DNA of 64,000 bases from CAZSNT01 sp964607765 (GTDB taxonomy: Bacteria > Verrucomicrobiota > Lentisphaeria > Oligosphaerales > JABHEG01). The stretch spans positions 1-64,000 of the forward strand of contig CAZSNT010000030.1 of assembly GCA_964607765.1 (NCBI GenBank), written 5' to 3'. The notes beneath the pieces were generated by a model that saw only the letters and a list, made by a program, of their open reading frames with translations, ran no database searches and was not told the origin of the DNA. Positions 27,114 through 36,168 of this stretch are shown piece after piece. Each line of letters opens with the position of its first letter. The first letter of the stretch is position 1. The translations under genes and the position numbers were made by a program.

Positions 27114-28147
27114 TGTCCCGCCCTCGCCGGAGTCGAAGTCGGCAGCGGGCGATCCCGCCGTTGCGATGGTGCGCTTCGACACAGCGCGCCCGCCCGGCAG
27201 CGCGCATGCTGCTGGGCTGCGTCATCGCGTGGCAGGTGTGCCACGCCGCGCCACCGCCCGTACGCCGACGCGGCAAACTGCTGCGCACCGAGTTGCTGCG
27301 AACAGAGCGCAAGCCCTTTTTCGCCTGTGCATTGATCCACGCCGTGGACTGTAAGCCGCGTCTGCTCTTCACGAAGCACGAAGCCCTCACCTTCCATGAA
27401 GTGCCCATCTATGAGATCCTGCTCGAGTACAAAGGCGCGGGGGAGACGGACCGGAGCAAGATCATCTACAAGTCCGCTAAGGACGAGGCGATCAGAGGCA
27501 AGCAGACAATGCGGACCGACAGCATCGAGCTCGGTGTCTGTGCCGGGGAGACATTCACGATAAACGGCACGCCCGTTACGACCGACGCCGACGGAATCGC
27601 CGTGGACCAGACACAGGCACTGGTCCGCCTGTTCGATCCCCTGGCAAAGCGGCAGGAAGACATCACGCTCAGCCATGGGAAGCTGGGCTCGGTGGCCCTC
27701 ACCATCTCGCGCGAAATCGTGCGCAAAACGCCGTTCAAACCGTCCGGCGATGACACGGCAGCCACCAGCGACCTGCTGGAATCGCTCGGAACCGACTTCG
27801 GCCCCATCAGACGCCCCGCCAGAGACGGCGTGCGGCTTGATGCGGCCTTCCCGAACGCTGTTCGTCCCGGAAGCACAGTCAGCATAGAAGTCACTGCGGT
27901 GAACGGTGGGGACGGGCATGCGTGCCGGATCATGGCTCGGACCGTCTCACGCCACGCGTGGCTGGATGGCATGAACTTCTACCTGGGCAATCTCGAGCCG
28001 GGGCAGACGCGGTCGTTCTCCCGCCAGATCGTCGTCCCGGCGGATCAAGCTGCGGGTACGGTGTTCGGTGCGGTGGGATTCTGGGATGTGCTTGGGGCAA
28101 TCCCCGAACAGGCCGTCCCCCTGGAGATCGACGTTCGCGCGCCCTGA
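27113..28147 (+). CDS. Exported protein with C-terminal Ig-like (CARDB-type) domain, function unknown
   Basis: A 344-residue protein. The ATG at 27113 overlaps the preceding stop (TGATG), which suggests translational coupling. A long basic N-region is followed by a hydrophobic stretch (MLLGCVIAWQVCHAA) that may be a signal. The middle has no recognised fold (KIIYKSAKDEAIRG, VCAGETFTINGTPVTTDADG). The C-terminal 100 residues (RPGSTVSIEVTAVNGG, NLEPGQTRSFSRQIVVP) read like an immunoglobulin-type or CARDB adhesion domain. It is probably co-expressed with the FGE-like protein upstream and may act with it in the envelope. Confidence 0.75.
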   Translation: MSRPRRSRSRQRAIPPLRWCASTQRARPAARMLLGCVIAWQVCHAAPPPVRRRGKLLRTELLRTERKPFFACALIHAVDCKPRLLFTKHEALTFHEVPIYEILLEYKGAGETDRSKIIYKSAKDEAIRGKQTMRTDSIELGVCAGETFTINGTPVTTDADGIAVDQTQALVRLFDPLAKRQEDITLSHGKLGSVALTISREIVRKTPFKPSGDDTAATSDLLESLGTDFGPIRRPARDGVRLDAAFPNAVRPGSTVSIEVTAVNGGDGHACRIMARTVSRHAWLDGMNFYLGNLEPGQTRSFSRQIVVPADQAAGTVFGAVGFWDVLGAIPEQAVPLEIDVRAP

Positions 28148-28174
28148 AGCAGAGCCGGTGAAGCACGGCCCGGA

Positions 28175-29800
28175 TCACCCGGGACGCGGCTGCGTGACTT
28201 TCTCCCGGCCCGTCGAGTCTACGACAATCACCAGACGCTGCTTGGCGCCCTGCGACAGCCCGTCAAAGCGCCAGGACCAGGACCACGTGATCTTCTGCTT
28301 GCTGCCCTTCTTGCCGCCGCCGCCCCGCCGCGTCGCCGTGTACTGCCACGCGCCCTGATAGAGGGTCCCCTTCTGACCGTGCTTGACCTCCTGCTGTTCC
28401 ACCCGCATTGAGACAGCCAGATTGTGTACCGGTCCCCTAAGCTCCAGCGTGGGCGGCGCTTTCGGGTTCAAAGGAATGCTGCGTGATTTACTCAGCCGCA
28501 CCGCCTTATGGCTGTCCGGCCACCTGACACGCGCCTCCACGTTGCGGGCGTTTCTGTAGTTGTACTGACAGTGGCCGCCGTTAGCGAAATCCAATGAACA
28601 GGTGTGGAGTGGAATGCAGGCCAGAAACAGCCTGGGTTGTTGCTCCGGCTCCCCCTCAACCCCTTGCTCCGTGGTTGCGGGCGCGTTCGGCATCCGCCCC
28701 GCAAGAGCGGGAAGCTCATAGTCCAGGCTGGTGAAGACTTCGTCTTTCAGCTTCTCCTTCAGCGCGGACTTCGCAATGTTCAGAATCGCGTTAGCTACCC
28801 GGGACGCAGCGTGCGGCGCCTGGTGCCGTGAAACCTGATCTGCGAACTTCGCCAGATCCGCCGTCGGCACGGCCTTGTCTTTCACACTGGCACGGTCGAA
28901 TGCACCGTACTCGCCCTGCCCCTTCACGTTCACCCAGACGATGGCGCCCGGACGCAGAGGCAGCTTGATCTTGTGCACCTCGGCGGCGTCCTCCGCCTCC
29001 GTCATCGGCTCCAAAGTCAGCGTCTGTGTCTCCGGCATCCCCACGTGAATGTCGAACTGGCGCAGGTCGTCAGGACCGATCTCCACCTTGAAACTGTCCG
29101 AGCCGAGGACAGCGCGCCAACCGAGCTTCGCACGATACGCGGTCTTGCCATGGTTCCTCACAACCACGTAAGTCGTCTTCTTCCGGACACTCGAGATCAG
29201 AGGACCGAAGCCGAATTTGAAGCCGATAACGACAGCCAATACGCCCAAGACGGCCTGAACCGCAACGTACAGCTTCGTCTTCTGCCGGGCCGGACGGGCC
29301 TCGGCAGCTTTGCCCTTCTTCCCGCCCGGGAAGCGGATACGGGGCAGAAAACGGCGAACGCCTTTCCGGGGAGACTTGGGGGACTTTGCCTTCGCTGCCG
29401 CGTTGGCTTTCTTCCTGTCCAGCACGCCCTGCACCGGCATGAGCTCGCCGATGGCAGATTCGAGCATGGCTTCGAACGGAATCTCCGGCGCTTCCCCGCC
29501 AACGTCTACACCCGCACTCTCCCCGCCGCTCAGAAACTTGCTCAGCGGGTACCACGTGCTCTCGTGCCAAATCAGGTCGCGCGGAGTGAGTTCACCCGCC
29601 GCCAACGCCTGATCCACTTCTTCCCGAGACAGCGGAACACCCGTCTCAGACTCGCCCGCCTTGTAGACAAGCTGGACCTCTGAGTCGGACTCTTTCGGGA
29701 TGGGAACATGCTGGCCGCACTTCTCGCACATTGCTGTCCCACCGGCGTACTTGTCGTCAACGCCGTGGGCAGCTCCGCACGAACACCGGAACAGAATCAT
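28175..29800 (-). CDS. Zinc-ribbon, GYF-2-like membrane protein of unknown function
   Basis: A 541-residue protein. It begins MILFRCSCGAAHG and CEKCGQHVPIP, a small zinc ribbon much like the one on the kinase at 6783. A GYF-2-like segment follows (PLSREEVDQALAAGELTPRD, LIWHESTWYPLSKF, about 58-92), then a basic linker and one membrane helix (VQAVLGVLAVVIGFKFGFG, about 190). The rest should lie outside, with a beta-rich region and Cys pairs (CIPLHTCSLDFANGGHCQY). The start is ATG 29800, with AGGGAG nine bases upstream, rather than the TTG two codons earlier. A good promoter lies at 29881-29908. It could be a stress or envelope sensor, but no function is established. Confidence 0.78.
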   Translation of the reverse strand: MILFRCSCGAAHGVDDKYAGGTAMCEKCGQHVPIPKESDSEVQLVYKAGESETGVPLSREEVDQALAAGELTPRDLIWHESTWYPLSKFLSGGESAGVDVGGEAPEIPFEAMLESAIGELMPVQGVLDRKKANAAAKAKSPKSPRKGVRRFLPRIRFPGGKKGKAAEARPARQKTKLYVAVQAVLGVLAVVIGFKFGFGPLISSVRKKTTYVVVRNHGKTAYRAKLGWRAVLGSDSFKVEIGPDDLRQFDIHVGMPETQTLTLEPMTEAEDAAEVHKIKLPLRPGAIVWVNVKGQGEYGAFDRASVKDKAVPTADLAKFADQVSRHQAPHAASRVANAILNIAKSALKEKLKDEVFTSLDYELPALAGRMPNAPATTEQGVEGEPEQQPRLFLACIPLHTCSLDFANGGHCQYNYRNARNVEARVRWPDSHKAVRLSKSRSIPLNPKAPPTLELRGPVHNLAVSMRVEQQEVKHGQKGTLYQGAWQYTATRRGGGGKKGSKQKITWSWSWRFDGLSQGAKQRLVIVVDSTGREKVTQPRPG

Positions 29801-29880
29801 CGTCAAGCGCTCCCTGATTCGCGCTGACCCCTACGCGCCCCCGCATAACACTCCCGCGTGTTCGGTACTTTATGGAGCCC

Positions 29881-29908
29881 ATTATAGGTGCTCTTGCGTA
29901 AATAGCAA
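29881..29908 (-). promoter_or_regulatory. Putative promoter TTGCTA-16-TATAAT
   Basis: On the minus strand TTGCTA (29908-29903), a 16-base spacer and a consensus TATAAT (29886-29881) lie about 80 bases before ATG 29800. Confidence 0.65.
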
Positions 29909-29968
29909 TCCCGCGCCAGACCAGTCCGCACTCCTGTACGGCGGAATCTGCCCCCGCCCCGCCCGAGC

Positions 29969-31054
29969 TCAAAGCGACAGCGACGGCACTGTCCACCGGC
30001 CGGCAATCGCCGTGCCGCAGGAGGGACAGACGCCGTCCTGCAGCAAGTGGCGCCTCACACTGAAGCCGGCGCGCTCAATGAGTAACGTACCGCAGGAGGG
30101 GCAGATCGTGTCCTCAGAGGCGACGGCACGCCGAACGTTGCCCGCGTAGACGTACCGCAACCCGCACTCCTTGCCAATCCGTATCGCCGATTCCAGCCGG
30201 GCAACCGGTGTGCGGGGCACCGCGTCGCGCATCCGGTAGTCCGCGTGGTACGCAGACACATGCCAGGGAATGTCCGCGCTCACCGATGCCAGGAATTCGG
30301 CGATCTGCCGCAATTCCGTATCGGAGTCGTTGAACCCGGGCACGACCAGCGTGATGACCTCCACCCACTTGCCCGAACACCACAGCGCACTGATCGTGTC
30401 CAACACCGGCTGCAGGCGGCCGCCGAGCCAGCGGTACCCTTTATCCGTGAAACACTTGAGGTCCACATTCATCGCGTCCAGCCACGGATCGAGATACGCA
30501 AGCGCCTCCTCCGAAGCAAAGCCGTTGGACACATACGCCGTCATCATCCCCTGCGCCTTCGCGAGCTTGAACACCTTTGCGGCCCACTCGCTCGTGACCA
30601 GCGGCTCGTTGTAAGTGCTGGTCACCACCGGGGCGCCAAGACGCGACGCCGTGGCAATCAACTCCTCGGCACTGCAGCGCCGGGTCATCGTGCACGCGTC
30701 CGGGTCACGAAGGGTCTGAGAGATGTTCCAGTTCTGGCAGAACGCACAGTGAAAATTGCACCCGAGCATGCCGATGCTCAGCGCATCCTGCCCAGGCAGA
30801 AAATGGAAAAAGGGCTTCTTCTCGATAGGGTCGCACGCAACACTGGACGCATAGCCGTACGGAACGCGCAGCGTCCCGGCGTGGTTGAAGCGCATGCGGC
30901 AGATTCCCCGGGCGCCGGGCCGGAGCCGACACCGGTGCGCACACGCCAGACACCGCACGGTGCCGTACGGCTCGTCAGGCATGAGGGCAACCAGCTCGCC
31001 GGAAGTCGTCTGCCGGTCGAGCCCGGCATGAACCCCGTCGAGGAGGTCAGTCAT
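29969..31054 (-). CDS. amrS: AmmeMemoRadiSam-system radical SAM enzyme
   Basis: A 361-residue radical SAM protein of the AmrS family. The N-terminal Cys cluster (VRCLACAHRCRLRPGARGIC) and the cluster-binding motif GCNFHCAFCQNW (C-x3-C-x2-C) are the hallmark. TSTYNEPLV, NVDLKCFTDKGYRW and WHVSAYHADYRM are typical of the family. A C-terminal pair of zinc-ribbon-like motifs (CPSCGTLLIERAG, CPSCGTAIAG) is present. The family occurs with AmmeMemoRadiSam AmrA/AmrB partners; none is nearby here. The ATG at 31054 overlaps the rsmI stop by eight bases and has AAGGAGGGG upstream. Function is inferred by family; the substrate is unknown. Confidence 0.88.
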   Translation of the reverse strand: MTDLLDGVHAGLDRQTTSGELVALMPDEPYGTVRCLACAHRCRLRPGARGICRMRFNHAGTLRVPYGYASSVACDPIEKKPFFHFLPGQDALSIGMLGCNFHCAFCQNWNISQTLRDPDACTMTRRCSAEELIATASRLGAPVVTSTYNEPLVTSEWAAKVFKLAKAQGMMTAYVSNGFASEEALAYLDPWLDAMNVDLKCFTDKGYRWLGGRLQPVLDTISALWCSGKWVEVITLVVPGFNDSDTELRQIAEFLASVSADIPWHVSAYHADYRMRDAVPRTPVARLESAIRIGKECGLRYVYAGNVRRAVASEDTICPSCGTLLIERAGFSVRRHLLQDGVCPSCGTAIAGRWTVPSLSL

Positions 31055-31760
31055 GCTGAGCCCCTCCTTCGCGGATGAACTTCGGGTGGTTCCCGGCAAT
31101 CACAACGGTGGCCTCGCCTTTCATACGAGTGGCAGGCAGCCCGGCGATCAGCTCGGCCAGGTAGCCGCGCGCCACCCTCTCATGCTGCTTTGTCATCTCC
31201 ATGCAAAGCGCAGCCTGGCGGTCGCCGTAGACCTCCAGCGCAGCTGTCAGGAAACGCTCCAGCCGAACGGGCGACTCGAAAAACACCAGCGTGTGCGGCA
31301 GATCCCTGTCCATCTCGAGGAACGTGCGACGGCGCCCCGGCCGCCGTGGCGCAAAACCCTTGAACGTGTAACTGCTCGTGGGCAGCCCGGACAGCAGCAG
31401 AGCCGTCTGCACCGCGCTGGCGCCCGGGATCACCTCAACCGGAACGTCCGCCCTGACAGCGGCCGACACAGCCAGATAGCCGGGATCGCTTACCCCGGGA
31501 TACCCCGCATTCGAACAGATGCCGACCGACCTCCCCTCCTCGAGCAACTCCAGAATCCGCCGACATGCCCGATCCTCGTTGTGCTCGTGATACGAGAACA
31601 TGATCGCGGGGCGCGCTATCTCGCAATGTCGCAACAGAATGCCGGTGCGACGCGTGTCCTCACAGGCGAGCGCATGCACCTCGGCAAGCACGCGCCGGGC
31701 GCGCTCCGTGACGTCGCCCAGGTTACCGATCGGCGTGGCAATGATGTAGAGCGTGGCCAT
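31047..31760 (-). CDS. rsmI: 16S rRNA (cytidine-1402-2'-O)-methyltransferase
   Basis: A 237-residue SAM-dependent tetrapyrrole-methylase-fold enzyme that 2'-O-methylates C1402 of 16S rRNA. Conserved segments are YIIATPIGNLGDVTERA at the N-terminus, ACEDTRRTGILL, NAGYPGVSDPGYL (motif usually DAG), VEVIPGASAVQTALLLSGLP, FKGFAPRR and FFESPVRL. The ribosome site AGGAGGT lies directly upstream of ATG 31760. A short-leader promoter sits at 31782-31809. The 3' end overlaps amrS by eight bases, making a two-gene operon. Confidence 0.95.
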   Translation of the reverse strand: MATLYIIATPIGNLGDVTERARRVLAEVHALACEDTRRTGILLRHCEIARPAIMFSYHEHNEDRACRRILELLEEGRSVGICSNAGYPGVSDPGYLAVSAAVRADVPVEVIPGASAVQTALLLSGLPTSSYTFKGFAPRRPGRRRTFLEMDRDLPHTLVFFESPVRLERFLTAALEVYGDRQAALCMEMTKQHERVARGYLAELIAGLPATRMKGEATVVIAGNHPKFIREGGAQHD

Positions 31761-31781
31761 CCCGAAGACCTCCTACCGCTG

Positions 31782-31809
31782 ATTATACTCCACGTCACGC
31801 TGAAGTCCA
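31782..31809 (-). promoter_or_regulatory. Putative promoter TGGACT-16-TATAAT of rsmI-amrS
   Basis: The minus strand carries TGGACT (31809-31804), a 16-base spacer and consensus TATAAT (31787-31782), giving a leader of only about 15 bases before rsmI. Confidence 0.6.
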
Positions 31810-31822
31810 CGAATCGCACGGC

Positions 31823-31851
31823 GTGAGCAAACGCCAAAGGAGGTGTATAGT
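31823..31851 (+). promoter_or_regulatory. Possible promoter GTGAGC-17-TATAGT of the SSS symporter
   Basis: TATAGT (31846-31851) lies 37 bases before ATG 31888. The -35 candidate GTGAGC (31823-31828) at 17 bases is weak. Confidence 0.4.
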
Positions 31852-31887
31852 GCCTGGTTTCGCGAAGACAAAACAGGAGCCCCGACT

Positions 31888-33651
31888 ATGATCAACGCCA
31901 TCGTCTTGTTCGTGTACCTGCTCAGTATGGTCGCGTTGGGTATCTACCTCAGCCGCTACGTCAAGAGCGATGAAGACTACTTCCTGGCCGGCCGTTCCCT
32001 GAACAAATGGGTCATTGCCGGCTCAATCATGAGCACAAACGTTGCCGCAATCTACCTGGTCGGTCCGGCCGGCGCGGCCTACGGCGGAGGCGGCGTCTCT
32101 ACGCTCCTGATCGCCTGGACCGGCAATATGATCGCGGCGGTCAGCGCCTTGTTCTTCGTGCCGCGGCTGCGGCGCATGCGCATTACCACCGTCTCGGAGT
32201 ATCTCGAAGACCGCTACGGCGTCGCGCTGCGCCTGCTGCCTGCGGCGCTCTGGATGCTCTACTATGCCTGTTTCGCAGGCGTCGGCATGTGCACACTGTC
32301 GACCGTGCTGAGCCCCGTGCTGAAAATCACGCCGGAGAAGCTGATTCTGGTTGTCGGGGGCGGCGTGCTCGTCTACTGCGCGTTCTCCGGCTTGATTGGC
32401 GCTGCCTATTCCTCCGTCATCCAGGCGTTCATCATGATCGTGGGCGGACTTATCCTGTTGCCGCTGACACTCAAGCAGGTCGGCGGCCTGGACGGGCTGT
32501 ACAAGGAACTGCCCGAGAGCTTCTTCGTGTTCTGGAAAGGCGGGAGCGCCGGAGTCTGGCCTACTTGGAAAGACGTGATCATGTTCATCATGCTGGGCAT
32601 GCCTTACTGGTGCACGAGCCAGTACATGGTCCAGCGCTCGTTCGCCGGGCGCAGCGTGCGCGCCGCGTCCCGGGGCGTCATCCTCGCCGCACTCATGACC
32701 GGCCCTCTCACGCTCTCCTACATCATTCCCGGGCTCTGCGGCACCGTGTTCTACGCCGGAACGGACATCGCCGGTGATGCCGTGCTGCCGCAGCTTCTCA
32801 ATGACTACCTGCCCGTCGGGCTCGGCGGCCTGTTCCTGGCCGGTCTGGTAGCCGCCTCGAACTCCACCGCCAGCGCGCTGCTCAGCTCGCTGTCCACACT
32901 CGCCCAGCACGACTTCTACCGCCGTTTCATCCCGGGCAAAGAAGAGAAGCACTATGTCTGGGTCGCACGCATTGCCACTCTGATCGGTGGACTCATCGGC
33001 ATCGCGTTCGCCTTCCAGGCACGCCGCAGCGGCATCATCAAGGCGGCCTACGATCTGATGGGCTTCTTCGAGCCGCCCATCTTCGTGATCGTTGCCGGGG
33101 CATTGTTCTGGAAAGCAGCTAACACCTCGGGAGCGGTGGCAGCAGGCATTGTGGGGATCAGCTTCAACTTCCTCGCACGGTTCAAGTTCGGCATGGGCGC
33201 GGCCGATCAGACGCTGCTCTGCTTCCCCGTCTCAGCCGCAGCACTCGTGCTCGGAACCTACGCGGGGAAAGCCGGTGGCGCCAAGTCCGCCGCAGAGGAA
33301 GGCAAGACCATGTTCTCAGACAGCGACGCACCAAAGCCTGAGTTCAGCATCAGCGGCTGGCTGGGAATTGTCTGGGCTGTCGGGTCCCTGTGGGCGTTCA
33401 TCATCTGCTCGTTCTGCGAGAAGTCGCTGCCCAAGCCGGGCAACATCTTCATCTACCTGTTCCTGATGATGAGCTTCGTGATCGGCTGCTATTTCGCCGT
33501 GCCCGCACTCGTGCCCGAGAGTGAAGAGGAAAGTGCGCGCGAAGACGGTATCGCCGGGTCCCTCACGCAACGCATTGTCGGATCCGGCTGGACTTGGCTC
33601 GGCATCTACACACTGTCTATCGTGCTCATGCTCATCCTCTACGCGATCTAG
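31888..33651 (+). CDS. Solute:sodium symporter (SSS family)
   Basis: A 587-residue membrane protein with 13-15 helices, slightly longer than average for the family. The N-terminal motif DEDYFLAGRSLNKWVIAGS is the SSS signature, followed by MSTNVAAIYLVGPAGAAYGG. The segment GLFLAGLVAASNSTASALLS is helix 8 and carries the Na2-site Ser residues, and GVFWKAAN-like spacing continues near the C-terminus. It should take up a sugar or other metabolite with Na+, in keeping with the polysaccharide catabolism genes around it, but the substrate is not identifiable. ATG 31888 has CAGGAG nine bases upstream. It is divergent from rsmI. Confidence 0.92.
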   Translation: MINAIVLFVYLLSMVALGIYLSRYVKSDEDYFLAGRSLNKWVIAGSIMSTNVAAIYLVGPAGAAYGGGGVSTLLIAWTGNMIAAVSALFFVPRLRRMRITTVSEYLEDRYGVALRLLPAALWMLYYACFAGVGMCTLSTVLSPVLKITPEKLILVVGGGVLVYCAFSGLIGAAYSSVIQAFIMIVGGLILLPLTLKQVGGLDGLYKELPESFFVFWKGGSAGVWPTWKDVIMFIMLGMPYWCTSQYMVQRSFAGRSVRAASRGVILAALMTGPLTLSYIIPGLCGTVFYAGTDIAGDAVLPQLLNDYLPVGLGGLFLAGLVAASNSTASALLSSLSTLAQHDFYRRFIPGKEEKHYVWVARIATLIGGLIGIAFAFQARRSGIIKAAYDLMGFFEPPIFVIVAGALFWKAANTSGAVAAGIVGISFNFLARFKFGMGAADQTLLCFPVSAAALVLGTYAGKAGGAKSAAEEGKTMFSDSDAPKPEFSISGWLGIVWAVGSLWAFIICSFCEKSLPKPGNIFIYLFLMMSFVIGCYFAVPALVPESEEESAREDGIAGSLTQRIVGSGWTWLGIYTLSIVLMLILYAI

Positions 33652-33674
33652 CCCGGAATGGTGAACCATCCGGG
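33652..33674 (+). terminator. Hairpin after the symporter gene
   Basis: CCCGGAATGG and CCATCCGGG pair with one bulged base around a TGAA loop, immediately after the stop at 33651. No T-run follows. Confidence 0.55.
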
Positions 33675-33795
33675 ACGAGAGAGGCCGGGGCGAACTGATC
33701 AGTCGAACGGTATGCCCGTCTCGATCGCTGCCTGATGCAGACGGCAGCCTCGACTCCATGTCGGCAGGTCGCTCGATGCATCCGGTGATACGCGA

Positions 33796-35058
33796 TCACC
33801 CACGCAGGTGGCCGCTGCCTGTCGCCACCCATTTGTAGCTGGTCAGTTCGCTCGGGCCCACCGGGCCACGGGCATGGAGCTTGTCCGTGCTGATCCCGAC
33901 CACGGCGCCCAAGCCGTAGTCGCCGCCCCCGGACAGACGCGTCGATGCGTTCACGAGCACGGAAGCCGAGTCCACCGCGCGTGTGAACGCCCTCGCCGCA
34001 TCCAGATCGCCGGTCACAATCCCATCGGTATGCCCGGACCCGTGCTGGTTGATGTGGCTGATCGCCTCGTCAACGCCGTCCACCACCTTCACAGCCAGGA
34101 TCGGCGCCAGGTACTCCGTGCTCCAGTCGGCGTCTGTCGCCGCCGCCAACGCAGGCAGGATTGCACGGGCACGCTCGCAGCCGCGTAATTGCACCGATGC
34201 CTCCTCAAAAGCCGCTGCCAACGCCGGTAGCAGACGGTCCGCGGCGCGCACATCCACAAGCAGCGTCTCGAGCGCATTGCAGACCTCCACGCGCTGGCAC
34301 TTCGAGTTCACAGCCAACGCAACCGCCATGTCCGTCGCAGCGTCCGCCGCCAGGTAAAGGTGGCAAATGCCCTCGTAGTGCTTGATTACAGGCACGCGAC
34401 TCTCCGCCGCGATCGCCGCGATCAGTCCTTTGCCGCCGCGCGGAATGATCACGTCGACACTCTCGTCAAGATGCAGGAGTTCCCGAACATACCTGCGGTC
34501 GGGTGCCCTGATGATCTGGATGACATCCGCAGGCATACCAGTGCGGTCGCAGGCACGAATCATGGCGTCGGCCAGCAGCAGGTTCGTGCGCAGCGCTTCA
34601 GAACCGCCGCGCAGGATCACTGCATTGCCGCTCTTCAGACACACCGACGCTGCATCTGTCGTCACGTTCGGACGCGATTCGTAGATCACCCCGATCACGC
34701 CAATCGGCACACTGACCTTCTCGACGCGCAACCCGTTCGGACGCGTGTGCCCCTCCAGAACGCGCCCGACCGGATCAGGCAACGCGGCGACCTTCCCGAG
34801 CCGCGCCTTCATGTACTCGAACACCGATTCGCTGATCTCCAGGCGTCGCAGCAGAGGCTCAGCCAGGCCAGCACGCCGCGCGTCGGCAACATCGGCCGCG
34901 TTCGCACGCAGCACGTCTACCTTGATCTCGTCCAGCGCCACGCACATCTCGCGCAAGGCCGCAGCCTTGGCCGAGCCTGAAGCTGCAGCCAGCCCTCGTG
35001 CAGCGCCACGCGCTGCCCCGCCCATTCCTGCAATGTCAATCGCACAATCCGCTGCCAT
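33796..35058 (-). CDS. proA: Gamma-glutamyl phosphate reductase
   Basis: A 420-residue enzyme that reduces gamma-glutamyl phosphate to glutamate semialdehyde in proline synthesis. The NADPH site PIGVIGVIYESRPNVTTDAA and LKSGNAVILRGGSEA are intact. The catalytic Cys is in NSKCQRVEVCNALETLLV (the first Cys of the family's S-K-x-x-x-x-C-N motif region). EYLAPILAVKVVDGVDEAI and the closing SGGGDYGLGAVVGISTDKLH complete it. It follows an LD-carboxypeptidase gene by 51 bases in the same direction and probably shares its transcript. No proB is in the window. Confidence 0.96.
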   Translation of the reverse strand: MAADCAIDIAGMGGAARGAARGLAAASGSAKAAALREMCVALDEIKVDVLRANAADVADARRAGLAEPLLRRLEISESVFEYMKARLGKVAALPDPVGRVLEGHTRPNGLRVEKVSVPIGVIGVIYESRPNVTTDAASVCLKSGNAVILRGGSEALRTNLLLADAMIRACDRTGMPADVIQIIRAPDRRYVRELLHLDESVDVIIPRGGKGLIAAIAAESRVPVIKHYEGICHLYLAADAATDMAVALAVNSKCQRVEVCNALETLLVDVRAADRLLPALAAAFEEASVQLRGCERARAILPALAAATDADWSTEYLAPILAVKVVDGVDEAISHINQHGSGHTDGIVTGDLDAARAFTRAVDSASVLVNASTRLSGGGDYGLGAVVGISTDKLHARGPVGPSELTSYKWVATGSGHLRG

Positions 35059-35109
35059 TTGCTTCGTCGTCTCCGTTCCGTGATTCCTGAAAACAGCCCG
35101 TCCTGTCCC

Positions 35110-36036
35110 CTACTCCAATCGCAGCGACACGTGCGAATTGCTCACGTGCAGCACACCCTCTCTTCCCACCGGCAAACTCAGCGACGGAAAGCAGTGACCG
35201 AACGCCAGCCCGGCCGCAACCGGACCGCGCGCACGCGTTGCGAACTCCGCAAACACGTCCCCCAGCCGGTGCGCATCCTCGCACGCCGAAAAATCGCCGA
35301 ACACAACGCCGCCCAGCCCCTCCCACACCCCCGCCTGCTGCAGCTGAGTCAGGCACCGATCGATCCGGTAGGCCGGCTCGTGGGTGTCTTCCAGGACCAG
35401 GATCGCCCCGGTCAGGTCCGGCATGTGGGCCGTGCCCAGAAGCGTGACCAGCACAGACAGTGTGGCGGGCACGAGCCGCCCCGCGACCTCGCCGGCGCGC
35501 AGGCAGTGCAGTGCCGGCTGGAGCGCAGGCACACGACACTCGCCCCGCAGCACGGCCGCGAAGCTGGCCATCGCATCCCGGAACGCACGCTGTGCCGCCG
35601 CGTCGGCACACAGCCGACCGAGGCCGGCGGCCACCATTGGACCGACAATCCCGCCAGCCGCGCCGTGCGCAAGCCCGCCCAGATGCAATGCGGTCACGTC
35701 ACTGTATCCCACGATCGCTTTTCCGCTGCGGCGCAGCAGTTCCCAATCGATGGCCGGCAGCAGTCTGGCGCATCCGTACCCGCCACGGGACGCAATCAGC
35801 ATGTCCACGTGCGGACTCCGCAACAGCTCGTGCAGCGCAGCCACACGCTCGTCGTCCGCGCCGGCCAGGAAGCAATCGCCGCGCGGCGCCGTTGTTCCGT
35901 CCACCACATCCAGCCCCCAGCCCTCGAGCCGTGCCACGCCCCGCGCGAGTCGCTCGGGGTCAGGAACGCCAGCCGGCGAGAACACGCCTACACAGCGGAC
36001 ACGCGGAGGGAATGGATTGGCAATGCCGTACATCAT
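35110..36036 (-). CDS. LD-carboxypeptidase (peptidase S66)
   Basis: About 308 residues of the S66 family that trims the terminal D-Ala from the tetrapeptide during peptidoglycan recycling. GVFSPAGVPD at the start, SRGGYGCARLLPAIDWELL, and GYSDVTALHLGGL with the nucleophile Ser are clear. The Glu of the triad lies in LVLEDTHEPAYRIDR, and the His near HCFPSLSLPVG. Two adjacent Met codons (36036, 36033) are possible starts, and neither has a strong ribosome site; the family start fits 36036. It is upstream of proA. Confidence 0.88.
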   Translation of the reverse strand: MMYGIANPFPPRVRCVGVFSPAGVPDPERLARGVARLEGWGLDVVDGTTAPRGDCFLAGADDERVAALHELLRSPHVDMLIASRGGYGCARLLPAIDWELLRRSGKAIVGYSDVTALHLGGLAHGAAGGIVGPMVAAGLGRLCADAAAQRAFRDAMASFAAVLRGECRVPALQPALHCLRAGEVAGRLVPATLSVLVTLLGTAHMPDLTGAILVLEDTHEPAYRIDRCLTQLQQAGVWEGLGGVVFGDFSACEDAHRLGDVFAEFATRARGPVAAGLAFGHCFPSLSLPVGREGVLHVSNSHVSLRLE

Positions 36037-36099
36037 GCACACCGTCGGGACAAGAGCGATCGAGTCATCCTGTAATCTACCGCACAAACCGCAGTGTCG

Positions 36100-36128
36100 T
36101 CGACACGGGCGCCAGTTCCGTGTATGTT
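36100..36128 (+). promoter_or_regulatory. Putative promoter TCGACA-17-TATGTT
   Basis: TCGACA (36100-36105), a 17-base spacer and TATGTT (36123-36128) lie 41 bases before ATG 36169. Confidence 0.5.
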
Positions 36129-36168
36129 CCTGCCTCCGTTCCAGTATCAGACGTGGAGGATTGCGTAG

